DNA of 55,145 nt from the NCBI RefSeq assembly GCF_036688685.1, contig NZ_JAQQPS010000032.1, forward strand, positions 1 to 55,145. The letters are read 5' to 3'. The stretch's first letter is position 1. Each line of letters opens with the position of its first letter. Source of the DNA: JALYUM01 sp036688685 (GTDB lineage Bacteria; Pseudomonadota; Gammaproteobacteria; Burkholderiales; Burkholderiaceae_D). Under the pieces are notes generated by a model that saw only the letters and a list, made by a program, of their open reading frames with translations, was not told the DNA's origin and did no database searches. The position numbers and the translations under genes are program-made. Shown in pieces: positions 38,107 through 47,407 of the stretch.

Positions 38107-38660
38107 TCATTTGGAAAGGCTGCGCACCCATTCGGATAGTGCACATAAGGAACGGAGCACCGAAGAGATGACTTTGCACGCGTGCCGACCCAGCATGCAG
38201 TGTTCCACCGCGAACACGGCCGCCTGCACGCGACTTGTCAGCTTGCGTTTTTTGAGCACATTCCGGACATGAATCTTGACCGTGCTTTCGGCCAGGTCGA
38301 GCGCGCGGGCGGGCGGGCGATGGCATTGTTGCTCTCTCCGCGAGCCGGGCAAGCAGTGATCTGGCGCTCGCGCGGCGCCAATTTTTCCAGTTCCGACGCG
38401 GCGGCCGGCGTGCCACCGAGCAGTGGCGCCACGAGCTTGGCGGTCATCGTCTCGGCCACGACCGTTGCGTCGGCGGCGGCGCGGCGTATTGCACGGGTCA
38501 GGTAATCGGTGTCGATATTCTTGGGCAAGTAGCCGGCGGCGCCAGCGATCAGCGCGACCGGCAGGTCTAGAGCGTCGTCCGCATCACCACGGCGCTGTCC
38601 GGACTGTCCTGCAGCGGCAAATGCAGCGTTTCGAGTCCCCGGCATGTGCAGGTCGACCCG
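38107..38660 (-). pseudogene. Broken NarL/FixJ-type response regulator
   Basis: On the minus strand the end of a receiver domain is visible (DLHMPG, GAAGYLPKNIDTDYLTRAIRRA), then a linker and the start of a LuxR HTH (LEKLAPRERQ, ARGESNNAIAR). The HTH continues in another frame (ALDLAESTVKIHVRNVLKK, then SRVQAAVFAVEH), so there is at least one frameshift near 38310. The receiver N-terminus with the phosphorylation site is missing and the frame joins a transposase remnant instead. Confidence 0.75.
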
Positions 38661-38779
38661 CCTGGGATGAGGCGATGCGTGCATGGCCACGCCGCCCCGC
38701 CAAGGGAACGAACAACGGGGGCGCTTGCTATTGGTTACATCACTGCATTGTCCGACATTGACCCGGAACGACTGCTCAA

Positions 38780-38990
38780 TGCGTGAGTATTCCAGCCACT
38801 CATTCGTTATTGCCCCCTTTTCCGCTGCAGGGAGCGATTTTCGTGCACCGGTGGCACTTCGCTGCGCCTTCACATGCGTTGCATCGAGCGCAGCATCATC
38901 CAAATCGATGCGGCCAGATGCCTCTGCGGCTTCTTGCATAACCTTCCGCACGCGCTCCCAAGTGCCGTTGCTTTACCAACATACAAACCT
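38780..38990 (-). pseudogene. IS5-family-like transposase remnant
   Basis: The minus strand encodes a fragment with WERVRKVMQEAAEASGRID followed by LDDAALDATHVKAQRSATGARK. This is the typical region of IS5-group DDE transposases around the first catalytic Asp (LDATHV). No full transposase, inverted repeats or target duplication could be found. It marks past insertion at the right border of the conflict island. Confidence 0.55.
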
Positions 38991-39120
38991 GGGTGTACGA
39001 GATTTTGATCGGTACCCGTCCGCTGACACTTGCAATAATCTGGCGCCGACATGAAGGACTGGGCATCCCTGCAAAATGCTTGATAAAACCACCTGCGACT
39101 GTGGCCGCGCAGGCCGAGGA

Positions 39121-39178
39121 AAAACCCAAGGTGAACAAAGCGCAGATTATCGACAAGATGCAAGCGGCCACGAGCTGA
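39121..39178 (+). pseudogene. Possible fragment of an HU-like DNA-binding protein
   Basis: A short stretch reads KPKVNKAQIIDKMQAATS and then stops. It resembles the first helix of HU/IHF-type proteins (NKxxLIDxxA). Nothing further of the family is visible downstream, so if real it is only a remnant. Confidence 0.2.
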
Positions 39179-39309
39179 ACAACCGCGGCAGCGGTTGGAG
39201 CTTGAGCGCGCCGAAGCGGGCTAGTGGTGCCGCCGTTGCAATGAAGGTCGACGACGACCCGGTGACTGCATTCTTAGCGGATGGAGCGATTCGCATCGGG
39301 ATGCTTATG

Positions 39310-39484
39310 TGCTGGTCGACGAGTTCAACAACTCGACGGTTTGAGACAATGCATTTCCCTCGGGCCCAATCAGGTCGAACTGCGGCACCAGGTCGCCCAC
39401 GAATGCGACGTAGTTGTTCGTCGCGACCTGGACCGGTATCTCGCCTGGCAGCTCGGTTAATCGTTCGCTCGGTGTTCGCATCAG
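39310..39484 (-). CDS. Small possible ORF, hypothetical
   Basis: A minus-strand ORF of about 57 codons starts MRTPSERLTELPGEIPVQ and reads NNYVAFVGDLVPQFDLIGPE before a TAA. Its composition is unlike the out-of-frame reads around it, so it may be a real small gene or the tail of a decayed one. No ribosome site or family was recognised. The exact start may vary by a codon. Confidence 0.3.
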
Positions 39485-39598
39485 GTCTCAGCCACCTCGT
39501 TATATTTTTTGCTGGCAAACGCTCGCGCAGGTCGCACACATCGCTGGCACGCAGCGCGCGGCGGCGCCCGGCCGTCCTAGCGCCGTTTCCGCACCTGG

Positions 39599-39988
39599 TC
39601 AGTATCCGGCGACGAAGTAAATCCCCCGCCAACCCGCTTCTGTTTTGCTAAATCCCGTTCGATAGCCGTAGCCGTCCTTGACCGGACACTGCACCGTGTC
39701 CTGGCGCATGCCGCAACGCCCGCCAGTGATACGACAAAGATTTCGCAGTTAGCCTGGATCGTGGCGCCATGTGTCAAAGGCCGAGTCGATGCCTGCATCG
39801 CCGCCGAAGCTCCAATCTGACTCGTCGTCCATTGTGCACCTCAGCATGGCGTCGTTCTTCGCTGATGCCGCATCGTGAACACGCTTGACCACCGCCGCCG
39901 CAGCGGGCGGAATCGGACGGTCCCTGGCAAGCGCTTGGGTGCCGGATAAGGCCAGCAGTAGTATCAGATCCACGGCGTAATCCTGCAT
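39599..39988 (-). pseudogene. Small secreted protein interrupted by one in-frame TAA
   Basis: From ATG 39988 the frame encodes a signal-like N-terminus (VDLILLLALSGTQALARD) and a short mature region to DTWRHDPG, then a TAA at 39751-39749. The same frame continues without a shift as LRNLCRITGGRCGMRQDTVQ and further to GWRGIYFVAGY before TGA at 39601-39599. The full product would be about 129 residues. The coherent sequence on both sides implies a single recent nonsense mutation or a sequencing error. No family was recognised. Confidence 0.6.
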
Positions 39989-40046
39989 GTCGACGCCCTT
40001 GGTGTAGACGATCGGAACGGTGCTGGCTCAGCCGGTGGCAAGGGTG

Positions 40047-40211
40047 CTAACGCGCAGGACAGATGCGATGGATGACGATCTTTCCTGTGCCGTCGGTGTC
40101 GATCTGCGTTGAATCGGTGACCACACCGATGCTGCCGTCGAATTCTGGGAACTTCGCCACGAGGGCCGGTTTATCATTCGCAACGGCTGCCATGCCATAT
40201 TGATCCAGCAT
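40047..40211 (-). CDS. Small hypothetical protein
   Basis: A minus-strand ORF of 54 residues starts MLDQYGMAAVANDKPALVAK and contains FDGSIGVVTDSTQIDTDGTG, ending in CPAR. Amino-acid use looks protein-like, unlike the other frames here. It lies 53 nt downstream of the DUF3999 stop. It could be a remnant of a longer gene in this decayed zone. Confidence 0.35.
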   Translation of the reverse strand: MLDQYGMAAVANDKPALVAKFPEFDGSIGVVTDSTQIDTDGTGKIVIHRICPAR

Positions 40212-40264
40212 GCCACGCCGCTGGCCTGCAATGGCTGGAGCGATCTCGACAGCCGGCCCGTTGC

Positions 40265-41794
40265 CTAGTCCGGGCTGGCATCCTGCCCCGCGGCGCCACG
40301 GTCGCTGCCTGCGGCCCTGGCATTTTCGCTGCGCAGCTGGCCGGCCATTTTCCAGCACAGCAGCGCGACCACGCCCACGCCCAGCACCAGGAAGCCCCAC
40401 AGGATGGCCGAGCGCTGGCCCGCCGACATCCCCGCGCGCTGGGCTGCCGACGGGCCGTCGTCGGCGACGCGTTGCAGCGACGCCGGTCCCACGCTGGCCG
40501 CTTCAAGCGCTAGCAGGTCGGCGTTGCCGTAGCCCGGGGCGACGTCGGCCAGCGGCGCTTGCGCCCCCGCTACCTCCTGACGTCCCACCGCCAGCACGTA
40601 CGGTCCCGGTTGCCGGGTCGAAAAAATCAGCGTCCCCGGGGTCCAGCCTATGCGCAGTTGCGGCCGCACATCGATCGGCGTGGTCGGGCGGATCACGATC
40701 TGTTCCAGCGACATCCCGGCGAGGGACAGGTCCTGGGGAACGCGCACCTTTCCGTTCTGCAAGATGCTGTAGAAGGTCGTGCGCAGCACCGGCACGAAAT
40801 GCCAGCGGCGCTGTTTGGCCGCGCCTGGCACGGTTGCAACCTGGGCCACTTCCTCGTAGCGCCCCACCACGCTGGGCATGACCAGGCCCGGTTCGGCGAT
40901 TTTAAAACCCACCGCCTCGAGCGGTACGGCCGGGCCGATCGGGTAAGCCAGGTCGCCCGGAAACAAGCCGGGGCGCGCGTCGACGAGTATCGATTCGGGC
41001 GGCGCCGCAGGCGCTTGCATGTCTTCGCGTTCGGCGTCGGCGCCGGCGAACATACTCGGATTCCCCCCACGCCAGCGCACCCGCAGGTAGCGCGACGCAG
41101 TTGGCTCGAACGCGATCCTGTTGTTGGACACGGTGTCGCTGTTGGCGTTGCTGAGCCAGTCCACCTGGCCGTACGCGATTTGCGTCCACTCCTGCAGATC
41201 GTCGCTCGCCTCGATGCCCAGCTGCGCGCTGTAATTGGCCTGGTCGGCAGGTGCCGCGAACACCAGCGCACTGACCGCGCCGCTGCCTGGCCTGGGCGGC
41301 CCAAGGTCGACCAGCACGCCCCCGATCAAATCCTGGCCCGGTTTGCCCGGCCCGGTTTCGACCGATTGCAAAGAGCCGTCCGGCCGGGTACGAATCGACA
41401 GCAGCGGCGCCGCAGGGTCGGACCCGCCAGCGAGCGCAAACAGCTTCACCGGCGTCGCAAGGCGTTTGCCGCTCTTGCCGCTGGCGGGTGGGCGCACTGC
41501 GAATGCCACCGGCCTTCCCTGCCTGTCGTACAGGCGCAGATCATCCAGTTGCGCCGACCTTGCGTGCAGGTAGACGTCTTTCGGCACTTGCAACTGCACC
41601 AGCACGCCCGTTGTGGCAAAGCTGACGCTCATCGTATGGCTGTAGAACGCGGGGCCGTCCGCCCGGGCGCGAGGCGCGGCCGGCAGTGCGCCCTTGGCAA
41701 GGTTCGGCGCGGCGCTGGCGGCGCCGCTCGCCAGGCTCAGGGCCAGGGCAATGGCACGGCCGGTTCGTCTGATCAGGGTCGCTGCACGGGTCAT
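40265..41794 (-). CDS. DUF3999 family membrane-anchored protein
   Basis: The predicted 509-residue protein begins MTRAATLIRRTGRAIALAL with a signal peptide to about residue 28. A large beta-rich periplasmic region follows (for example FYSHTMSVSFATTGVLVQLQ and YLRVRWRGGNPSMF), and a C-terminal TM helix lies near residues 458-478 (AILWGFLVLGVGVVALLCW). This is the layout of DUF3999 proteins, which are usually encoded next to DUF2339 genes as here. The ATG overlaps the DUF2339 stop by 4 nt. The function of the family is not established. Confidence 0.85.
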   Translation of the reverse strand: MTRAATLIRRTGRAIALALSLASGAASAAPNLAKGALPAAPRARADGPAFYSHTMSVSFATTGVLVQLQVPKDVYLHARSAQLDDLRLYDRQGRPVAFAVRPPASGKSGKRLATPVKLFALAGGSDPAAPLLSIRTRPDGSLQSVETGPGKPGQDLIGGVLVDLGPPRPGSGAVSALVFAAPADQANYSAQLGIEASDDLQEWTQIAYGQVDWLSNANSDTVSNNRIAFEPTASRYLRVRWRGGNPSMFAGADAEREDMQAPAAPPESILVDARPGLFPGDLAYPIGPAVPLEAVGFKIAEPGLVMPSVVGRYEEVAQVATVPGAAKQRRWHFVPVLRTTFYSILQNGKVRVPQDLSLAGMSLEQIVIRPTTPIDVRPQLRIGWTPGTLIFSTRQPGPYVLAVGRQEVAGAQAPLADVAPGYGNADLLALEAASVGPASLQRVADDGPSAAQRAGMSAGQRSAILWGFLVLGVGVVALLCWKMAGQLRSENARAAGSDRGAAGQDASPD

Positions 41795-44700
41795 GGTTCC
41801 CCCCTCGGGCCGGGTGTGGTGGCAGGTTCTTGCGCGCCGGTCGGGACGTAGGGTGCCACGTAGCCGATCAGGACCATCATCAACCCGACCCCGACGAACG
41901 AGACGATGCGCTCCACCGTGCCTTTGTTGTCCAGGTCGAAAATGAACAGCTTGAGCACCACGACGCCGAGCAGCACCGCGCCGAACAACCACAGCTGCTT
42001 GCCGGTGCCGCGCCTGCGTGGCGCCGCGGTTCCCGCGTAACGCATAATGGCCAGCGCCGATACGCTCCATACGATCGACAGCATGGCCTGGATCAAGGTT
42101 GATGCCGCCAGTGCCTGTAGTTCGTAGGGAATGCCGGCCAGGTGCGCGGCGGTGCGCAGCAGGCAGGCGTTGAGCCAGGCCCATGCCGCCAACGCGATCA
42201 AGCGCGGCATGCGCGCCGCGGGGGCGGTGGCGCCGTTCGCGTCCTGGCGCCACAGGTGGAGGCTGGCGATCGCGAGCAGCAGGGCACACAGCGTCGTGAT
42301 GTCGAGCGGATTGAGCAAGGGCATGAAGGGCAACGGCGCCATCGAGCCGTCCTGTTGCAGATTCCAGTACGCCACCAGCAGCAGCAGCGCGCCGGTGATG
42401 ACCGGCACCACCACCTTGCGGTACCAGCGCGCCAGCGGCGCGGTGGGCCAGCCCCCGGCGCGGCTGCGCCCGGCGAGCCAGAATGCGAGCCCGATCATGG
42501 CCCATGCCGGTATGAAATGCGCCCAGCTGCCGCTGACACGCCAGCCCGACAGGTTCAGCAGTGCCTGCTGGGAAGGGTCGATCTCCAGCCAGTCGGTGAC
42601 CAGGCGCGACAGATACGGCCACAGCATCAGCCAGGGGCCACCGACGCGCACCAGGTGCAGGTACTTGCGCCAGGCGTTCTGCATCGGCCAGCCCGCCTTG
42701 TCCCAGCGGCGCAACAGGAGGTCGCCGCACAGCCACGTCACGGCCCAGCCGAGCGTCTGTTGCCAGGTTGCCCCTGCGCGGCTCAAGTTCAGGACGAACA
42801 GCATGGCTGCGGTCGATACCGACAGCGCCACCCAGGCCGGTACGCTGAACCAGCGCAGCGTCGGCCACGCAAGCCGGCGCGTTGCCGGCAGCGCTGCCAG
42901 GGCGCAGACGCTGACCAGGGCAAAATAGATGCTCGTTTGAATCGAACCCGGGTCGGCCAGGAAGTCGGTTTCGCCGCCCCAAAACGTTTCCTGCGGCTGC
43001 CTCGCGAACGCGTAGGTGCCCCTGATGATGCCTGCGCCAATGGTCAGGGCCGGCCAGAACCACCAGACCCCGGCCCAGATCAACATCCCGTTGCTGGCCA
43101 CGGGACGCTGGTCTTGCCTGAACAGCCAGCTGGCAGCGCCCGCGCAGGCGGCCAGCAGAATCGGGGCGATCAGCAAGGGCGCGTCGGCAGGTCCATACAT
43201 GCGCAGGACGGTCCACCCGGGTATCGGCACAAGCAAGGCGGCGGCCGCCAGGAACTGAAGCGAACAGGCCCGGCACTGGCGCGCCGACAGCTGCCCCACC
43301 GATGTGCCCGACCAGGCTGAGGCGACGACCAGCAGGAGGATGTCGAGTTGCCTGATCGGATTGGCGGTGAAGTCGTTCACATCGTTCAAGTAGTAGAACC
43401 AGGCGCCGTACTGCACCAGCAGGCCGAAGGCCCAGGTGCGTTTCCGGTTCTGGCGCAAGCCGGCCCAGATCAGTCCGACGCCTTCGAATGCCCACGCGGC
43501 CGATGTCCACGCGTCGTTAGCGGCAAACGGGATGGTCAGGGTGGCAAATACCGTGGCGATGGCCGTGAACGCGTCGATCAACCCCGCCTGCCCGGCAGCG
43601 CTGCGTTGACGCCGCCGCAACAGCGCTGCGGCCAACACGGCGTAAAACGCCGCCATGGCCAGCGCGGAAAACGCCATCCCAAAGGGCGTCCCTCCGACCA
43701 TGCCGTACTGGAGCGCAATGACTGCCGCCGGGGTGCCGAATACCAGCGTCGCGTCGATCGGGTCCTTGAGTCGCGTGCTGCTGTGACCGGCCCAGGCCAG
43801 CGCAATGCCGACGTAGAACAGAAAAAACAGGATCACGAAGGGTTGCGCCGAGACATAGTTTTCATCGACGTAACGCGTCACGCCCCAGGCGCCGCCGATG
43901 AGGAATGTGGACCAGAAGCCGATCAGATTCAGGACGCGCCAGCGGCGCCGCAGCGCCAGCCAGAGGATGCCGGCGTCGAGCAAAGCGTAGTAGCTGAACA
44001 GCGCGACGTGGTTGCCGCTGCCGGTCGCCACCAGAATCGGCGCCGCGAATCCCGCGGCGATCCCGAACACGGCCAGCCACAGCGCGTCCTGCGCGGCCGC
44101 CAGCAGGCAGGTGCAGGCGGTCAACACAACCAGCAGCGGGAAAGCGAGCGCTGCAGGAATAAGGCCGAAGCGGGCGAAGGCCGCGTAGACCACCAGCATC
44201 AGGATGCCCGTTGCGGCGCCCTGCACCGAGAGTGAAAGGTCGCGCCGCGGCAAGCGGATTTTCCAGCCCCAACGCAGCAGTGCAAGGGCAAACACGACCA
44301 CGCCGGCCAGGCGCAGTTCAATCGGAATGAACACGTGTTGCGCCGTGTACGTGAGCAGAAACCCCACCCCGATGATGAGGATCAGCAGGCCGAATTTGGT
44401 CACCAGGTTGCCGGTCAGCAGCCACGCGATGGCCGGATGGCGTGGTGTTGGCGTGGCGCGTTCCGGTACTGCGGCGCCAGGCCGTGCCGGTGCAGCGTTG
44501 CGGCCGGCGGCAGCGCGCGGCGCGGCCTCGTTGTCGGCGGGCGCCGCCGTCGTCTGCGCCGCCGCGATCTGGTCTGTCACGGCGGGCAGCGCCGCAGCAA
44601 CCGGGACCATCGGCTCAGACGCAGACGCAGGCGTGGGCGCGTCCGCCAAGCCGGGATCGGCTGGCTGCCGAAGCGCTTGCGCCGCGCTGTCGACGCCTTG

Positions 44701-44913
44701 GGCTGTCGGCGCCACCGGCCGTTCCTGCACCGTCCCCCGGTTCTCTTCGAGCTTGGCCAGGCGCTGCTGGATCTGCACGATTAACCGGTCCTGTTCCCAA
44801 ACGCGCGCGGCGGCATCCTCCAATTTGACGCGGGCCCCACGGCCAACGATTTTGGCAACGATGATTGGATACCCCAGCAATAAAAGCAAACTAAAGAGCA
44901 GCAGCAGTTCCAT
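41791..44913 (-). CDS. DUF2339 family polytopic membrane protein
   Basis: With ATG 44913 (preceded by GGGAG on the minus strand) the protein has 1040 residues. It starts with a TM segment (MELLLLFSLLLLLGYPIIVA), then a short helical stretch (DRLIVQIQQRLAKLEEN), a Pro/Ala-rich linker to about residue 130, and some 25 or more TM helices (LLILIIGVGFLLTY, FYYLNDVNDF). This is typical of DUF2339. A longer reading frame from 45231 exists, but its extra 106 residues are not membrane-protein-like and lack a ribosome site. The role is unknown; the pair is presumably an envelope complex with the DUF3999 partner. Confidence 0.88.
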   Translation of the reverse strand: MELLLLFSLLLLLGYPIIVAKIVGRGARVKLEDAAARVWEQDRLIVQIQQRLAKLEENRGTVQERPVAPTAQGVDSAAQALRQPADPGLADAPTPASASEPMVPVAAALPAVTDQIAAAQTTAAPADNEAAPRAAAGRNAAPARPGAAVPERATPTPRHPAIAWLLTGNLVTKFGLLILIIGVGFLLTYTAQHVFIPIELRLAGVVVFALALLRWGWKIRLPRRDLSLSVQGAATGILMLVVYAAFARFGLIPAALAFPLLVVLTACTCLLAAAQDALWLAVFGIAAGFAAPILVATGSGNHVALFSYYALLDAGILWLALRRRWRVLNLIGFWSTFLIGGAWGVTRYVDENYVSAQPFVILFFLFYVGIALAWAGHSSTRLKDPIDATLVFGTPAAVIALQYGMVGGTPFGMAFSALAMAAFYAVLAAALLRRRQRSAAGQAGLIDAFTAIATVFATLTIPFAANDAWTSAAWAFEGVGLIWAGLRQNRKRTWAFGLLVQYGAWFYYLNDVNDFTANPIRQLDILLLVVASAWSGTSVGQLSARQCRACSLQFLAAAALLVPIPGWTVLRMYGPADAPLLIAPILLAACAGAASWLFRQDQRPVASNGMLIWAGVWWFWPALTIGAGIIRGTYAFARQPQETFWGGETDFLADPGSIQTSIYFALVSVCALAALPATRRLAWPTLRWFSVPAWVALSVSTAAMLFVLNLSRAGATWQQTLGWAVTWLCGDLLLRRWDKAGWPMQNAWRKYLHLVRVGGPWLMLWPYLSRLVTDWLEIDPSQQALLNLSGWRVSGSWAHFIPAWAMIGLAFWLAGRSRAGGWPTAPLARWYRKVVVPVITGALLLLVAYWNLQQDGSMAPLPFMPLLNPLDITTLCALLLAIASLHLWRQDANGATAPAARMPRLIALAAWAWLNACLLRTAAHLAGIPYELQALAASTLIQAMLSIVWSVSALAIMRYAGTAAPRRRGTGKQLWLFGAVLLGVVVLKLFIFDLDNKGTVERIVSFVGVGLMMVLIGYVAPYVPTGAQEPATTPGPRGEP

Positions 44914-45463
44914 GCCTATTCTCCCGGTCGCTATCGGCGCTACCTGCTCAACGTGCGAGGCCGCGCGGTGGTCGAAGTACATATCATTATTTAACTGAAA
45001 GTCTACGTGATGTCGATTCCCATGTCGATTCACGCCCCTTTCTAACTGGAACATGTTGGCTGCATTCGTGAAGGGAATCGCCATCGGAGGCTGCGGTCTA
45101 CGCCAGCCTGCACCGGCCCGGCCACGATTGCGACATCCTTCATGTGCAGTGCCTGGCGGTGGTCGAACCGTGTCGCGGTTCTGCGCAAGCAGCGTCCTGC
45201 TCCAGGTTCGCCTTGCGCCCCCGGTCGCCACCGCGCCGAGACGATTTGGCGCGACGCTGACGCCAAAGCTCCCATTTCCTCATGGCAACTTGAGAGTAGC
45301 AATACCCTGGCCCTCATCAAATTTTGGCAACCCAGCTCTCGCAATCGCTCTGACCAGGCAGTCACCTCCGTGTTGCGGCGCCTCAACCTACGGGCCACGT
45401 AACCATCTACGATTCCTATCTGCAAAGTTGCTTCTACACATGCCTGAACCAGCAGGAGGATCC
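44914..45463. other. Divergent intergenic region between DUF2339 and TadG-like genes
   Basis: This 550-bp gap must hold promoters for both directions. An AT-richer patch at about 44985-45060 is the most promoter-like part, but I see no clear boxes. Open frames here lack coding character. Confidence 0.5.
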
Positions 45464-46903
45464 GTGCCTACCGAAACAACAAAGCATGTCTTGCCTTCCT
45501 CGCGGCGCCGTGCTTGCTTTCGCCGCAAGGGATCGGAAGACGGCGCCATTGCTGTCATGACGCCCTTTATTCTGATCGTCATGTTTGCCATGTTCGGGAT
45601 GGCGCTTGACCTCAGCCGCAGTTACAACAGGAAAGCGGAACTGCAAATTGCCGCAGATACCACAGCCCTGGCGGCGGCCGCTGCGCTGGATGGCACGCCG
45701 GCTGGAATCGACAGAGCGGTCACGGCGGCGCAGTCAGCTGCAGGTTACGCTACCTTCGCTTATGACACCCAAAATGTGACCTGGTCCGAGGCTGCGCTGA
45801 AGTTTGGAACAAGCGCGGATGGTGGCCCGGATAGCTGGCTGGATGCGACAGCGGCAAAGGCCAAGGCCTCGCAGATCTTTTTTACCCGGATCGATACCTC
45901 GGCCCTCGTCCCCAATCCCGGAAAAATCCAGAACATCTTCATCCCTGTCGTGTCACCGGACTTGGCGCAGACAACTGTGGCATCCACGGCGGTGGCTGGC
46001 CGCGATTCACTGAACGCTTTGCCGCTTGCAATCTGCGCGAACTCGACTACCCCTGCGGCCGCGCGCTCATCAGGCGAACTCGTCGAATACGGTTTCCGGC
46101 GAGGGGTTAGTTACGACCTGATGCATCTCAACCCCGGTGGGCGCTCGCCCGAAAATTTTCTGGTAAATCCGATCGCACCGCCCGGCACGGTTGGCACGCC
46201 AATGAAGAACAGGCTGGATGTCGTTGGACCGTTCGTCTGCACTGGAAAGATGGCGATACCCACGTTGCAGGGGGGCGACATCACAATTGAGCCGGGCTTT
46301 CCAATCGAATCGCTTTACGTGCAGCTCAATTCCCGGTTCGGCAGTGTCGCACCATGCACGTCATCGACGGCACCGGCCGATCCCGTGGTTAAGAACTTCG
46401 ATCTTGCTAACGCAAGCTGGATGAAATTTAAGCCGGACAATATCTCCGCCAACGCTTTAGCAGCCCCGGATCCGCTGCTGACGGTAGCGGAAAAGCCAAG
46501 CGGCGCGGCTGCGACGTCGTACGGCATTTTGTGGACATATGCGAAGGCAGTCCCGTATTCAGCCTATGTCGCAAATGGCGGCGTTGAACCTCCAATCGGC
46601 TATTCCACCTATAACGATACCGATTGGGGCCTGCTTTACAACCCGGGATTGCCTCAACCGCAATCGTATATGAGTACACCATACCAGGCCGCCGGCGGAA
46701 GCGCGACCTACAGGCGTAGCCGCAATACCCGGGTGCTCCACGTTCCACTGTTGCACTGCCCGATTAACGCAGGCACCGGCGCCGTGGTCGGGATCGCAAA
46801 GTTTTTCATGATGATTCCTGCGAGTCCGTCCGCTTTATATGCGGAATTTGCCGGCATGGACACCGAGAGCGCCCTGGGCGGCAATGTGAGGCTTTACCGA
46901 TGA
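45464..46903 (+). CDS. TadG-like pilus/pseudopilin-associated protein
   Basis: The preferred start is GTG 45464, with AGGAGG at 45454-45459 just upstream, giving 479 residues; ATG 45440 is an in-frame alternative without a ribosome site. The N-terminus has Arg-rich cytosolic residues, then the TadE/G motif GAIAVMTPFILIVMFAMFG and a TM helix, followed by DLSRSYNRKAELQIAADTTA, which is the Tad_N region of TadG proteins. The rest is a large periplasmic region. TadG-like proteins are minor components of Flp/Tad pili. It is the first of three coupled tad-like genes. Confidence 0.85.
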   Translation: MPTETTKHVLPSSRRRACFRRKGSEDGAIAVMTPFILIVMFAMFGMALDLSRSYNRKAELQIAADTTALAAAAALDGTPAGIDRAVTAAQSAAGYATFAYDTQNVTWSEAALKFGTSADGGPDSWLDATAAKAKASQIFFTRIDTSALVPNPGKIQNIFIPVVSPDLAQTTVASTAVAGRDSLNALPLAICANSTTPAAARSSGELVEYGFRRGVSYDLMHLNPGGRSPENFLVNPIAPPGTVGTPMKNRLDVVGPFVCTGKMAIPTLQGGDITIEPGFPIESLYVQLNSRFGSVAPCTSSTAPADPVVKNFDLANASWMKFKPDNISANALAAPDPLLTVAEKPSGAAATSYGILWTYAKAVPYSAYVANGGVEPPIGYSTYNDTDWGLLYNPGLPQPQSYMSTPYQAAGGSATYRRSRNTRVLHVPLLHCPINAGTGAVVGIAKFFMMIPASPSALYAEFAGMDTESALGGNVRLYR

Positions 46904-47406
46904 AACGAACACGCAAAATGACTGGGCCGCATTATGCACGCGGATCGATCGCGGTCGAGGCGGCGATTCTGCTTCCTATTCTCGTGCTATTTCTTGGGCT
47001 GCCATCGATTCTCTGCGCCTTTTATTTTCGTCAGTATACGGCTGTGCAAAAAGCCGCGCACGACGCGGCGATTTACCTTTCAACAGCGCCAAAACTGGAA
47101 ATGACAATGGCAGGGCCGGACGGCAACTTTGCTGCCCTAACTCTGGCAAAGCGCATCGTTATGAAGGAGCTAGCCGGCATCGTTCCGGCGGTGACCACCG
47201 CCGACCCTACCATTACATGCTACTACACAGTAGCCTCAACTTTGAAGAACATTCCTTGTACGCCGCAGATCTTCAACCTCGATACCCGCACATTGTTTCA
47301 ATTCGACGTAACGGTCAGCGTACCTTTTATCAACCCGGTCACCGGCAGAGAGGTCGACGCCATGTATATGACGACCACCGTGACGGCGCGCTACGTGGGG
47401 AACTGA
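46900..47406 (+). CDS. TadE-like minor pseudopilin
   Basis: The 168-residue protein has a basic N-terminus, then RGSIAVEAAILLPILVLFLG with the conserved Glu of TadE proteins and a single TM helix, and a periplasmic domain with a likely disulfide (CYYTVASTLKNIPC). The ATG overlaps the TadG-like stop by 4 nt. TadE-type pseudopilins are processed by TadV and help initiate the pilus. Confidence 0.85.
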   Translation: MKRTRKMTGPHYARGSIAVEAAILLPILVLFLGLPSILCAFYFRQYTAVQKAAHDAAIYLSTAPKLEMTMAGPDGNFAALTLAKRIVMKELAGIVPAVTTADPTITCYYTVASTLKNIPCTPQIFNLDTRTLFQFDVTVSVPFINPVTGREVDAMYMTTTVTARYVGN

Positions 47407-47407
47407 C

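Larger units (their letters stand above)
38014..40264. other. Decayed intergenic zone between conflict island and DUF2339/DUF3999 genes
   Basis: This 2.25-kb stretch has no intact gene of ordinary size. It carries the broken regulator, transposase remnant, nonsense-interrupted secreted protein and small ORFs listed separately. The remaining parts (for example 39180-39300 and 39990-40046) show nothing I can support. Confidence 0.6.

Noticed and set aside
41795..43510. N-terminal 572 codons of the frame that ends as DUF3999
   Set aside because: They are out of frame with DUF2339 on the same strand and lack membrane-protein features; the signal peptide at 41794 is the true start.
45053..45439. 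N-terminal extension of the TadG-like frame
   Set aside because: It has no domain or ribosome site and would put 130 residues before the TadG membrane anchor.
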